NCBI GenBank assembly: GCA_039025855.1
Contig: JBCCNL010000008.1
Location: forward strand, 41,540 to 105,539
Reading direction: 5' to 3'
Source of the DNA: JBCCOW01 sp039025855
GTDB taxonomy: Bacteria; Planctomycetota; Phycisphaerae; Phycisphaerales; Phycisphaeraceae
Length of the DNA stretch: 64,000 nucleotides
In this document: positions 42,740 through 52,222 of the stretch, one piece after another
Layout: each line of letters begins with the position of its first letter
Position numbering within the stretch: the stretch's first letter is position 1
The notes under the pieces: generated by a model
What the model was told of the DNA's origin: nothing
Seen by the model: the letters and a program-made list of their open reading frames with translations, nothing else
Databases searched by the model: none
Position numbers and translations under genes: made by a program

Positions 42740-42771
42740 AAAAAAGAGGACGCGCAGGGCCCGCAGGCGTT
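42740..42771 (-). terminator. Probable terminator downstream of rhaB
   Basis: Read on the minus strand, a GC-rich imperfect hairpin (outer arms ACGC/GCGT around GGGCCC) is followed by CCTC and six Ts. It starts about 40 bases after the rhaB stop. The hairpin has internal mismatches, so confidence is moderate. Confidence 0.45.
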
Positions 42772-42811
42772 ACACCCGGAAATGAACGTTTTGAGGCGGT
42801 GATGGTGGGGT

Positions 42812-44344
42812 TTAGGGGGCGATGGGGCCGGTGCCGCGGAGGGCGGCGTAGCGGTCGGCCTGGGCGGCGAAGGCCTCGGGGCCGTCGGCGTCGCCGGGGG
42901 TCACAGTCTCGAGGGTGAAGGAGTGGCGGACGACGGCGCGGAGTTCGTCGAGGCCGGCCAGGGTGCCCGTGCCGATCGCCTGGGTGAGCCCGTTGCCGAG
43001 GGCGGTGGCCTCGAAGGGGCCGACGACGACGGGGCGGTTGATCGCGTTGGCGGTCATGCGGTTGAGCAGGCCGTTCTGGCCGCCACCGCCGACGATGTGG
43101 AGGACGGTGGCGGATCGGCCGGTGAGGCTTTCGACATCGCGGAGGGCTCGGGCGTATTCGAGGGCGAGGGTTTCGAGGCAGCACCGGACGCACTGCCCCG
43201 GGCTTTCGGGAGTGGGCTGCCCGGTCGCATCGGCGAAGGCCTTGAGCTTCTCGAGGCTGCCGCCGGGCGCGGCAAAACTGGCGTGGTCCGGGTCGATGAG
43301 CGTGCGGAACGGTTCGCTCGCCTCGGCCTGCTCGGTGAGCTCGGCGTAGCTGAGCGTTTGCCCGGCGGCGGCGAACCCGGCGCGGACCTGCTGGACCAGC
43401 CAGAGCCCGGCGATGTTGGTGAGGAACCGGACCTTGCCGCCGACGCCTCGCTCGTTGGTGAAGCCGGCCACGCGGGCGGCCTCGTTGACGATGGGTTCGT
43501 CGAGCTCCATGCCCAGCAGCGACCAGGTCCCGCTGGAGATGTAGGCCCAGTCTCCGGTGGCGGCGTGCTCCGGAGCGAGCGGGACGGCGGCGATCGCGCT
43601 GGCGGTGTCGTGCGATCCGGGGGTGACGACGGCCGGTGCGTCGGTAAGCCCGGCCGCATCGGCAAGGCTGGGGAGCAGGGTGCCGATGCGTGTGCCCGCC
43701 GGGACGATGTCTGTGAGGAAGTGGTGGGGCAGGGAGAAGCGTTCGAGCAGGTCGGTCGCCCAGCCGGTCGCGTCGGGGGTGAGCATGGCCGAGGTCGACG
43801 CGATGGTCAGCTCGTTGGTCTGCTCACCACTGAAGAAGTAGTGCAGCAGGTCGGGCATGAACAGCAGGCGTTGGGCGAGTTCGAGCGACCGCGGCTCGGC
43901 GGCGTGCTGGGCCTCGACCTGGAACAGCGAGTTGAAGTTCATCAGCTGGATGCCGCTGCCGGCGTAGAGGGCCTCTTCGCCGATGAGGTCGATGGCCCGC
44001 TGCATGGCCGGCGCGTTGCGGGCGTCGCGGTAGGCGTAGGGCAGGCCCAGGAACTCGCCGGAGCGTCCGATGAGCCCGAAGTCGACGCCCCAGGTGTCGA
44101 CGCCGAGGGAGACGATGGGGGTGTCGGTCTGCTTGGCGAGGGCGGCCGACTTGTTCAGGCCTTCGACGAGCTCGAGCCAGAGCCCGGTGGTGTTCCAGTG
44201 GGTGCCGGAGGGGAGCTCGACGAGGCGGTTGGGGAAGCGGTGGGCTTCTTCAAGCGAGGCGGTCTGGCCGTCGAAGCGCACGATCATGGCCCGGCCGGAT
44301 TCGGCGCCGAGGTCGAACGCGAGGAAGCCTTGGTCGGTGGGCAT
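42812..44344 (-). CDS. rhaB: Rhamnulokinase
   Basis: A 510-residue FGGY-family sugar kinase, closest in motifs to RhaB, which phosphorylates L-rhamnulose. The N-terminal phosphate loop is AFDLGAESGRAMI and the substrate region SLGVDTWGVDFGLI. A second block is TPGSHDTASAIAAVP and YISSGTWSLLG. The C-terminal ATP site shows HIVGGGGQNGLLNRMTANA. An AAGGAC lies seven bases before the ATG. No isomerase or aldolase of the rhamnose pathway is in the window. It lies upstream of a probable terminator and downstream of pgsA on the same strand. Confidence 0.88.
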   Translation of the reverse strand: MPTDQGFLAFDLGAESGRAMIVRFDGQTASLEEAHRFPNRLVELPSGTHWNTTGLWLELVEGLNKSAALAKQTDTPIVSLGVDTWGVDFGLIGRSGEFLGLPYAYRDARNAPAMQRAIDLIGEEALYAGSGIQLMNFNSLFQVEAQHAAEPRSLELAQRLLFMPDLLHYFFSGEQTNELTIASTSAMLTPDATGWATDLLERFSLPHHFLTDIVPAGTRIGTLLPSLADAAGLTDAPAVVTPGSHDTASAIAAVPLAPEHAATGDWAYISSGTWSLLGMELDEPIVNEAARVAGFTNERGVGGKVRFLTNIAGLWLVQQVRAGFAAAGQTLSYAELTEQAEASEPFRTLIDPDHASFAAPGGSLEKLKAFADATGQPTPESPGQCVRCCLETLALEYARALRDVESLTGRSATVLHIVGGGGQNGLLNRMTANAINRPVVVGPFEATALGNGLTQAIGTGTLAGLDELRAVVRHSFTLETVTPGDADGPEAFAAQADRYAALRGTGPIAP

Positions 44345-44406
44345 GAAGGGTCCTTGTGGTGGGGGCGTGGGTCGGGGCCGTGAAGATAGCGGGATCGCTC
44401 GCCGGC

Positions 44407-45051
44407 TCAACCCTGGGGGGATCGCATGAGGCGGACGGCGCTGCTGAGGTAGGGCCAGCCACTGAGGACGGTGACGGCGACGGTGGCGTAGACCAGGACG
44501 TCGCGGACCCAGGCGAGCCAGCCCCACCCATCGCGGGCCGGGTCAATCGCGACGATGACTAGGACGATGGGCACGACCACAGACTGCAGGATCATCTTGA
44601 GCTTGCCGAAGACGTTGGCCCCGAACTTGACGCCGGCCCCTTCGAGCTCGCCGCGGATGCCGGTGACCAGCAGCTCCCGGGCGAGGACGACGACGACCAT
44701 CCACGGGTAGACGCCAGAGGCCATGTTGAAGAACGAGCCGGCGGCGACCGCGTCGGGATCGACGAAACGCGGCCCGGCGAGGTAGATCAGCGCACCGATC
44801 ACCAGCACCTTATCGCAGAACGGGTCCATGATCCGCCCGAAGGTCGACTCGGCCTTCCACTTCCTAGCGAGGTGCCCGTCGAGGGCGTCGGTTACCGCGG
44901 CGAGGATGAACAGGACCACGGCGATGAGCAGCCAGAGCCAGGGCATGTGCGCCTCGGGCTGCCCGTAGCGGTACTGGTTGAGGATGAGGAAGAAGGCCGC
45001 GGCGAGGATGAGCCGGAGGACGGTGAGCGCGTTGGGGACCTGGTGCCGCAT
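44407..45051 (-). CDS. pgsA: CDP-diacylglycerol--glycerol-3-phosphate 3-phosphatidyltransferase
   Basis: A 214-residue membrane enzyme that makes phosphatidylglycerol phosphate. The CDP-alcohol phosphotransferase motif is complete in DALDGHLARKW and GRIMDPFCDK, with two Asp pairs for metal binding. Five to six hydrophobic helices surround it (LILAAAFFLILNQY, PWLWLLIAVVLFILAAV, and others). The N-terminus (VPNALTVLRL) is typical. A TAGCAT box lies 11 bases upstream of the ATG. It is followed by rhaB 62 bases downstream. Confidence 0.9.
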   Translation of the reverse strand: MRHQVPNALTVLRLILAAAFFLILNQYRYGQPEAHMPWLWLLIAVVLFILAAVTDALDGHLARKWKAESTFGRIMDPFCDKVLVIGALIYLAGPRFVDPDAVAAGSFFNMASGVYPWMVVVVLARELLVTGIRGELEGAGVKFGANVFGKLKMILQSVVVPIVLVIVAIDPARDGWGWLAWVRDVLVYATVAVTVLSGWPYLSSAVRLMRSPQG

Positions 45052-45111
45052 GGGTCCAGCGCATGCTAGGACGGAAACCCGAACGGTGCCTGATCAAAGA
45101 TCTTCTCGGCC

Positions 45112-45348
45112 TCACTCGCCCCCGGTGCCGAACGCCTCGTCGTCCTCGCGCAGATCACGCAAAGCCCGATCGACGAGTCTTCGGAACTCTCTCTCGACAT
45201 CTTCGACGTTCTGCTTCTCGCGTGGCAGGACCATCCATAAGTTCTGAAGCGCATTGCGTACCAGCGTGTCGATCTGTCCAGGCCCCATCGCCATAGCGAA
45301 AGCGTGAGCTTCGCTCGGGTCATCGGGGTTGTCGCTGCTGAATGCCAT
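45112..45348 (-). CDS. Small hypothetical protein
   Basis: A 78-residue acidic, mostly helical protein (SEAHAFAMAMGPGQIDTLVR, then REFRRLVDRALRDLREDDEA). No family is recognised. A weak AGGA precedes the ATG. The alternative frame over the same bases is Arg/Ser-rich and unlikely to be real. It sits 57 bases downstream of the next hypothetical gene on the same strand and is slightly less GC-rich than its neighbours. Confidence 0.5.
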   Translation of the reverse strand: MAFSSDNPDDPSEAHAFAMAMGPGQIDTLVRNALQNLWMVLPREKQNVEDVEREFRRLVDRALRDLREDDEAFGTGGE

Positions 45349-45405
45349 GATGCGGATTCCTACAAGCAGCGACCCCCTTGACGCGAGTGTGCTGCACGCT
45401 CGAGC

Positions 45406-46062
45406 TTACTTGTCTCCGTGCGTCAACGCACGGATCAGGCCGGCCCTGTACTCGGGGTCCTTCTCAGCCAGCGTGATCTGATGATCCCGGATGCTGAGGT
45501 TGAGATAAACCTCGGCGTAGGACAGAGGGTCCTCAACATCGTCATCGACGATGTCAGGGGTCATATCGTCCGGATCCGATATGGTTGGGTCTGCCCAGTC
45601 GTCCTCGGCTTCGTAGAAGAGCTTCAGCTTCATCGGCTGTCGAGCGCGCCGCTCCGGATCGCCCTCCAGTGAGACGGCGGCGAGGAGTAGCGTGTCAGTC
45701 ATACGCGGTGTCTCCGCCGGAATCCCATACAGCTCCGCAAGCATGGCAAGAAACCGGTCGCTCTCGTCGCCAAGGCGGATCAATTCGACCTGTCCCCCGT
45801 GCAGTGTTATACCGGCGTCCTCGAGCTCGCTGGTGGTCCATTGCCGGCCGAGAATCACCCCGAAAGCAATCGGCTGCCCATGCCATAAACCGCGGGCTTC
45901 AATCCGGCGCGATCCATCTTCCAACACGCGTGAGCTACGGATAACGAAGTCGAGATCGATGAAGTCGTCGTCATCACCAACAGGCTGGACTTCCGCTGGC
46001 GGGGGTGGTTCCGGTGGGGTGGATACGGGACCCGGCCGGAAGAGCTTTCTGAAGAACCCCAT
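45406..46062 (-). CDS. Hypothetical protein, acidic
   Basis: A 218-residue soluble protein. A basic start (MGFFRKLFRPGP) and a Pro/Glu linker lead to an alpha/beta domain (FIDLDFVIRSSRVLEDGSRR, AFGVILGRQWTTSELEDAGI, LSYAEVYLNLSIRDHQITLA). I do not recognise the family. Asp and Glu are very frequent. The FFRKLF start resembles amphipathic membrane-touching helices. It lies between the S1-repeat gene and a small hypothetical gene, all on the minus strand. Confidence 0.6.
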   Translation of the reverse strand: MGFFRKLFRPGPVSTPPEPPPPAEVQPVGDDDDFIDLDFVIRSSRVLEDGSRRIEARGLWHGQPIAFGVILGRQWTTSELEDAGITLHGGQVELIRLGDESDRFLAMLAELYGIPAETPRMTDTLLLAAVSLEGDPERRARQPMKLKLFYEAEDDWADPTISDPDDMTPDIVDDDVEDPLSYAEVYLNLSIRDHQITLAEKDPEYRAGLIRALTHGDK

Positions 46063-46087
46063 CGCGTGGACCTCGTGACAGTGCGGC

Positions 46088-47824
46088 CTATTTCAGATTG
46101 TCGAGAGACAGTCCGCCGAGGCCGACGCCTCCGGCCCCGCCGAGGTCCATGCCGCCGCGGAGTTTCGACTTGTCGATCTTCGGGCGTGGCTTGCGCGGCG
46201 TCGTGTCGACCTGCTGCTCGGCAGGCGACTCCTTGCGGAGCGACAGCGAGAGCTTCCGTTTGCCTGGCTGGATGTCTTTCACGCGGAACGTCTTCACATC
46301 GTTGACGTTGACGATGTCGGTGACCTTGCCGACGCGGCGGTCGGCGAGTTCGCTGATGTGGACCAGGCCTTCGACGCCCTGCTCGAGCTCGACGAACGCG
46401 CCGAAGTCGGTCACGCCCGTGACCTTGCCCTCGTGCTCAGAGCCCTTGGCGTACTTGGTCTCGGCTGCCTGCCAGGGGTCGCCCTGAACCGCCTTGAGGC
46501 TCACGGTCATCCGCTTCTTCTCGGGGTCGATGCTCAGGACCGACACGGTGCGGACCTGGCCTTCCTCGACGACCTCGGTGGGCTTGTGGATCCGCTTCCA
46601 GCTCATTTCGCTGATCGGAAGTAACGCCTCGACGCCGGGGGCGACCTCGACGAAGGCCCCGAAGTTGGCGACGCGGGTGATCCGGCCGGTCACCTCCTGC
46701 CCGTTGGCGAAGCCGGCCGCCTCATTGACGTTCTCCCACGGGTCGGGCGTCGCCTGCTTCATGCCCAGCGAGAGACGGTCCTTCGCGGCGTCGATCTTGA
46801 GGACCTTGACGGTGACGGTGTCGCCGACCTTGACGACGTCGCCTACCTTCTTGACGTGCTGATGGCTGAGGTCGGTGATGTGGACCAGGCCGTCGAGCCC
46901 GCCGAGGTCGACGAAGGCGCCGAAGTCTTTGATGCCGGTGACCACGCCTTGGCGTTCGTCGCCCTCCTTGAGGTCGGCCAGGAGTTTGACCTTCTGCCGT
47001 CGGCGGACCTCTTCGAGGTGGGCACGGCGGGACAGAAGCACCTTCTTGTGTTTGTGGTCGATCTCCTGAACCTTGGCGTCGATCTTCTGGCCAACGAATT
47101 GTTCGAGGTCTTCGACGTGGTGCACGTCGAGCTGGCTGGCGGGCATAAACGCGCGGATGCCGCCGATCATCTCGAGCTCGAGGCCGCCCTTGTTGGTCTT
47201 GGTGACGCGGGCCTCGACGACGCTGCCGCGGTGGAGCTGGTCCCAGGTGCTGCGGGAGATCGCGCCCTCGCGGGACAGGAACATCAGGCCCTGGCCCTCG
47301 TCGACCTTGTCAACGACGAAGTCCATGATCGAGCCCAATCGGGGCGGCCGCTCAAACTGAACCAGGGGGACCACGCCTTGGAGCTTGTTGGTCTCGCCGG
47401 TGAGATCCACAAAAACGTCTTCGCCGCGGATCGCGCTGATCCGGCCACGCTTCATCTCGTAGTGCTTGGCCTCTTCAGGCTCAGTTGCTGGCTCGGCCGC
47501 GGGCTCGCTGCTCGCCTCGGCATCACCCTCAGCAGGCGGGGCGGCCACCGCTTCGAGCTTCGGGCTGTCGAGGATCGCGTCCATCGAGCCGCCCAGCTCG
47601 GCCATCTCCGCGGCGACCTGTTCGTCCAGCGTGGGCTCCGGGGTGGTGTCGGTAGCTGCCACTGGAGATGGCTCCACAACCGGCGGCGGGGTCGGCTCGG
47701 TGGCGACAGGGGCGTCGGCTTCAACAGCCTGTGCCGCGTCGTTGGCGAGGGGTTCGGGTGCGGCGGGCTCTACGGGTGTAGGGATCGCTGCGGGGTCGGG
47801 GTTGTCCGTGCGTTCGGGGTCCAT
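46088..47824 (-). CDS. S1-repeat RNA-binding protein with acidic/Pro-rich N-terminal extension
   Basis: A 578-residue protein, a second S1-domain protein besides RpsA at 49598. The first 120 residues are Pro/Ala/Glu-rich and low in complexity. Five S1-type units follow: FVDLTGETNKLQGVV, the degenerate GGLELEMIGGIRAFMPAS, DFGAFVDLGGLDGLVHITDL, NFGAFVEVAPGVEALLPISE, and DFGAFVELEQGVEGLVHISE. The C-terminus is Gly-rich. It probably binds RNA or ribosomes, and may be an S1 paralogue with a regulatory role. The Met at 47824 is preferred over 47899. A TAGACT box lies 39 bases upstream of it. Confidence 0.85.
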   Translation of the reverse strand: MDPERTDNPDPAAIPTPVEPAAPEPLANDAAQAVEADAPVATEPTPPPVVEPSPVAATDTTPEPTLDEQVAAEMAELGGSMDAILDSPKLEAVAAPPAEGDAEASSEPAAEPATEPEEAKHYEMKRGRISAIRGEDVFVDLTGETNKLQGVVPLVQFERPPRLGSIMDFVVDKVDEGQGLMFLSREGAISRSTWDQLHRGSVVEARVTKTNKGGLELEMIGGIRAFMPASQLDVHHVEDLEQFVGQKIDAKVQEIDHKHKKVLLSRRAHLEEVRRRQKVKLLADLKEGDERQGVVTGIKDFGAFVDLGGLDGLVHITDLSHQHVKKVGDVVKVGDTVTVKVLKIDAAKDRLSLGMKQATPDPWENVNEAAGFANGQEVTGRITRVANFGAFVEVAPGVEALLPISEMSWKRIHKPTEVVEEGQVRTVSVLSIDPEKKRMTVSLKAVQGDPWQAAETKYAKGSEHEGKVTGVTDFGAFVELEQGVEGLVHISELADRRVGKVTDIVNVNDVKTFRVKDIQPGKRKLSLSLRKESPAEQQVDTTPRKPRPKIDKSKLRGGMDLGGAGGVGLGGLSLDNLK

Positions 47825-47888
47825 TAAGCAGTCCAGACGGCGGGGCGTGTCTCCAACACCGCAGTCTACCCGCCGGGACGTCGGCGAT

Positions 47889-48551
47889 TCAAACCTCACA
47901 CGCGGGAAGCCCAGAAGTTGGCGGCGAGAGGCGTCTGGGGGGTCGGCTCACGCCGGGGTGATCGGCGATGTGGAACCGCAGCGGCGCAGCCGCCCACGCC
48001 CCGGCGTAGTCGATCCCGATGCGTCGCGTCACCGCGATCTGCGTGCTTGGCAGGGCTCGGTGGCGTGCCTGTTCAATAAACAGTCGGGGGCTGGTCGTGA
48101 GGTCGTCCCGGTCAAGCTCACGATCGATCGCCATCGCCTGGGTTAGCTTGGCCGGGCCGCTGCCGAGATCTGTGTCATACCGCGCTGCGGGGCGGTGACT
48201 GCGCATCGCGTCCAAGCCCTCGACCGGCTCGATCGCACGGATCAGCACCGCCTGCGGGACGCCTTCGCCGGCTGTCGATACGTTCAGCAGGTGGTGCATG
48301 CCGTAGGTCAGGAAGACGTACGCGGTGCCGCCGGCCATCCACATCGGCTCTGTACGCTCGGTGCGTCGATAACCCGCGGTGTGGGCCGCAAGATCGTCCG
48401 GCCCGAGGTAGGCCTCGGTCTCGAGGATCAGCCCGGCCAGGCGTGTGCCGTCAGGCATCACTCGGACGAGCCGTTGGCCCAGGAGCGCGCGGGCAACGCG
48501 GACGGTATCGCGGTTGAAAAAGTCTCGGCCAAGCCGCTGCGCTGCTGCCAT
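47889..48551 (-). CDS. mpg: DNA-3-methyladenine glycosylase (AAG/MPG type)
   Basis: A 220-residue base-excision repair enzyme of the human-AAG fold. It removes alkylated purines from DNA. Landmarks are LGRDFFNRDTVRVARALLGQ, the catalytic region ILETEAYLGPDDLAAHTAGY, and the YVFLTYGMHHLLNVST block. RAIEP and GSGPAKLTQAMAID also match. The C-terminal 20 residues (after DHPGVSRPP) look like a poorly conserved tail. A TAGACT box ends exactly six bases before the ATG on the minus strand. It is divergent from purQ with 47 bases between. Confidence 0.9.
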   Translation of the reverse strand: MAAAQRLGRDFFNRDTVRVARALLGQRLVRVMPDGTRLAGLILETEAYLGPDDLAAHTAGYRRTERTEPMWMAGGTAYVFLTYGMHHLLNVSTAGEGVPQAVLIRAIEPVEGLDAMRSHRPAARYDTDLGSGPAKLTQAMAIDRELDRDDLTTSPRLFIEQARHRALPSTQIAVTRRIGIDYAGAWAAAPLRFHIADHPGVSRPPRRLSPPTSGLPACEV

Positions 48552-48557
48552 GCCGCG

Positions 48558-48563
48558 AGTCTA
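48558..48563 (-). promoter_or_regulatory. -10 box (TAGACT) of a probable leaderless mpg promoter
   Basis: On the minus strand TAGACT ends six bases before the mpg ATG at 48551. Back-to-back with the purQ box at 48587-48592. Confidence 0.55.
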
Positions 48564-48586
48564 GCCGCAGCGATCCGCCCCTCGGT

Positions 48587-48592
48587 TACACT
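48587..48592 (+). promoter_or_regulatory. -10 box (TACACT) of a probable leaderless purQ promoter
   Basis: TACACT ends six bases before the purQ GTG at 48599. The same spacing occurs on the opposite strand for mpg, so both divergent genes have the same layout. Confidence 0.55.
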
Positions 48593-48598
48593 CGCACC

Positions 48599-49390
48599 GT
48601 GACCCCGAAGACCCTCATCATCCGGACCGCCGGGACCAACTGCGATGCCGAACTCGCTTACGCGTTCCGCACCGCTGGGGCCGAGCCCGTCACGCTGCAC
48701 CTCAACCGACTCCTTGCCGATCCCGCGCAACTGCAAAGCTTTCAACTCATCGGCTTCCCTGGCGGCTTCTCCTATGGCGACGACATCGCCGCCGGCCGCA
48801 TCTTCGCCAACCGCCTCCGCCACGGTCTGCTCGCCCCGCTCCAGGCCGCCGTCACCCGCGGCGTCCCGATCATCGGCATCTGCAACGGCTTCCAGGTCCT
48901 GGTCAAGCTCGGCCTCCTGCCCGACCCCGTCGCCGCTGTCCAGACCACCACCCTGGCCGATAACACCTCCGGCCGGTTCATCGACCGCTGGGTCCCGGTC
49001 ACCGTCAACCCCGACAGCCCCTGCGTCTGGACGCGCGGCCTCGCCGAGGACGGCACGACCGAGTTCGAACTGCCCATCGCGCATGGCGAGGGGCGATTCA
49101 CCGCCCCGGAGCCCGTCCTGGATAGCCTCGAAGCCAACGGGCAGGTCGCTCTGCGTTACGGGGAAGACGTCAACGGCTCAGACCGCGCCATCGCCGGGCT
49201 CTGCGACCCGACCGGCCGAGTCCTTGGCTTGATGCCCCACCCCGAGCGGTTCGCCACGGCGACGCACCACCCCGCGTGGACCCGCCTCGCACAGGCCGAC
49301 CCCGGCTGGCTGACTCAGACCACCCCCGGGCTGCGGATGTTCCAGTCGGCGGTCGAATCGGTCCAATCCGGCACCGTCGCCGCGGTCTGA
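48599..49390 (+). CDS. purQ: Phosphoribosylformylglycinamidine synthase subunit PurQ
   Basis: A 263-residue class I glutamine amidotransferase that supplies ammonia for the fourth step of purine synthesis. The catalytic Cys is in GICNGFQVLVKLGLLP, the oxyanion region in GFPGGFSYGDDIAAGRI, and the His/Glu pair in GLMPHPERF. The N-terminus RTAGTNCDAELAYAF is typical of PurQ. It starts with GTG at 48599, six bases after a TACACT box. The C-terminal 30 residues (QTTPGLRMFQSAVE) are standard. No purL or purS is nearby. Confidence 0.93.
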   Translation: MTPKTLIIRTAGTNCDAELAYAFRTAGAEPVTLHLNRLLADPAQLQSFQLIGFPGGFSYGDDIAAGRIFANRLRHGLLAPLQAAVTRGVPIIGICNGFQVLVKLGLLPDPVAAVQTTTLADNTSGRFIDRWVPVTVNPDSPCVWTRGLAEDGTTEFELPIAHGEGRFTAPEPVLDSLEANGQVALRYGEDVNGSDRAIAGLCDPTGRVLGLMPHPERFATATHHPAWTRLAQADPGWLTQTTPGLRMFQSAVESVQSGTVAAV

Positions 49391-49597
49391 CCCGCAAAAA
49401 CCACACGATTCATCAATTCTCCAGCTTTACGGCCCCGGTTGGCCGAGTTACTCTGTTGGGCTCGCCACTCCGCTCGATCTCGAGAGTCGTCGGAGCCCGA
49501 GCGAACCACGCGGCCGTAACCGTCGGCCGCAGCCCGTTTTTCTCGCCAGGCGGCGGGGCGGGACACCTCCTCACGGAACCGGGATTCACCCCCTCTC
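49391..49597 (+). promoter_or_regulatory. Structured leader region of rpsA
   Basis: The 207 bases between purQ and rpsA contain GGGCTC (49457-49462) complementary to GAGCCC downstream, and a seven-base stem GCGGCCG/CGGCCGC (49510-49530). AGCCCG and TTTTT (49537-49541) come next. The second hairpin could terminate purQ or act as an attenuator in the rpsA leader. S1 genes often regulate their own translation. No Shine-Dalgarno sequence is evident just before the ATG, which is usual for S1 mRNAs. Confidence 0.4.
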
Positions 49598-51394
<1,797 letters not shown>

Positions 51395-51422
51395 TCCGAT
51401 CGTCACAACCGTTCAACTACTT

Positions 51423-51451
51423 AGCCCCGGGCATGCCCGGGGCTATTTTTT
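51423..51451 (+). terminator. Rho-independent terminator of rpsA
   Basis: A ten-base stem AGCCCCGGGC/GCCCGGGGCT with a two-base loop is followed by A and six Ts. The hairpin is perfectly paired and is the strongest terminator in the window. Confidence 0.95.
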
Positions 51452-51551
51452 AGATGCATTGGATAACAAACGTACGGCGGGGTTCATCTGGACATCCGCG
51501 CTTGCCGCAAGACCCAGCCACCCGCTGGCTGTTCGAAACCCGTTGTACTTG

Positions 51552-52061
51552 CTATCTGCCTAGCGTCATACCGCTTGTTCGTTTTGCACGTGCCTCATGT
51601 CGTAACGGCAGACTTAGGATCTCGGCCAAGTTTGAGCCGAGACGTTCCGTCTCTTGCTGAGTTTTGCCAAAGACGATTGGGACACGTCCTTGTGTATCAC
51701 GAAGCTCTAGCTGAAGCTGAAAATCGTACCCTGTGAGAACTACAATCTTGGAAAACCTCTGCACCGTCCACTGGTTCCTTCTTTTGAAAAAGCCAAAAAA
51801 GTGTTGAACCAAGGTAACGGTACTGGCATTCGGATCAATACTGATATCTGATTGGTTCAACCTCTGGAGTAAAATCCATATTCCGGCCAGCAACACCAAA
51901 CAAAGAACAAGGAAACCCGCAAATCCATAACTCTGCGTTGGCTTTATAAAACCAAACCAAGCCAAAATCGGTACAGCCATGAGCGTAAAACTGCAGACGA
52001 GGTGGCTCGGGCTGTCCCACACCGAATATCGAGATTGAACCCGCCAGATTGCTTGTGTCAT
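51552..52061 (-). CDS. Hypothetical two-helix membrane protein, AT-rich
   Basis: A 169-residue protein with two transmembrane helices (LVCSFTLMAVPILAWFGFI and FAGFLVLCLVLLAGIWILL). A cytoplasmic beta-rich domain resembling the small PH-like domains of bacterial membrane proteins follows (ISIDPNASTVTLVQHFFGFF, IVVLTGYDFQLQLELRD, VPIVFGKTQ). The region 51450-52210 is visibly richer in A and T than its neighbours and its codon endings are mixed, so the gene may be a recent arrival. Function unknown. Confidence 0.6.
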   Translation of the reverse strand: MTQAIWRVQSRYSVWDSPSHLVCSFTLMAVPILAWFGFIKPTQSYGFAGFLVLCLVLLAGIWILLQRLNQSDISIDPNASTVTLVQHFFGFFKRRNQWTVQRFSKIVVLTGYDFQLQLELRDTQGRVPIVFGKTQQETERLGSNLAEILSLPLRHEARAKRTSGMTLGR

Positions 52062-52222
52062 ATCCGTACTATGACAACTTGAAGGCCACGCTTTGATCTG
52101 TGGCCTGGAGGGTGGAGTGATTCTGTGTCCCCCAACGCGATGCGAAAAAGACTCTTAAGACCTCTTCAAAAAATCACTCTACGGAACTGTCCCGCGAGTA
52201 GGGATATGAAATAGTGACTTTC
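52062..52222. other. AT-richer intergenic region with a hairpin
   Basis: The gap holds a seven-base hairpin AGGCCAC/GTGGCCT (52083-52106) without a T-run. It lies between two genes on the minus strand. I see no other feature. Confidence 0.3.

Noticed and set aside
42923..44383. Plus-strand open frame opposite rhaB
   Set aside because: The rhamnulokinase motifs are on the minus strand; the antisense translation is low in complexity.
51423..51451. Possible palindromic repeat or attachment site
   Set aside because: The hairpin plus T-run directly after rpsA is fully explained as a terminator.
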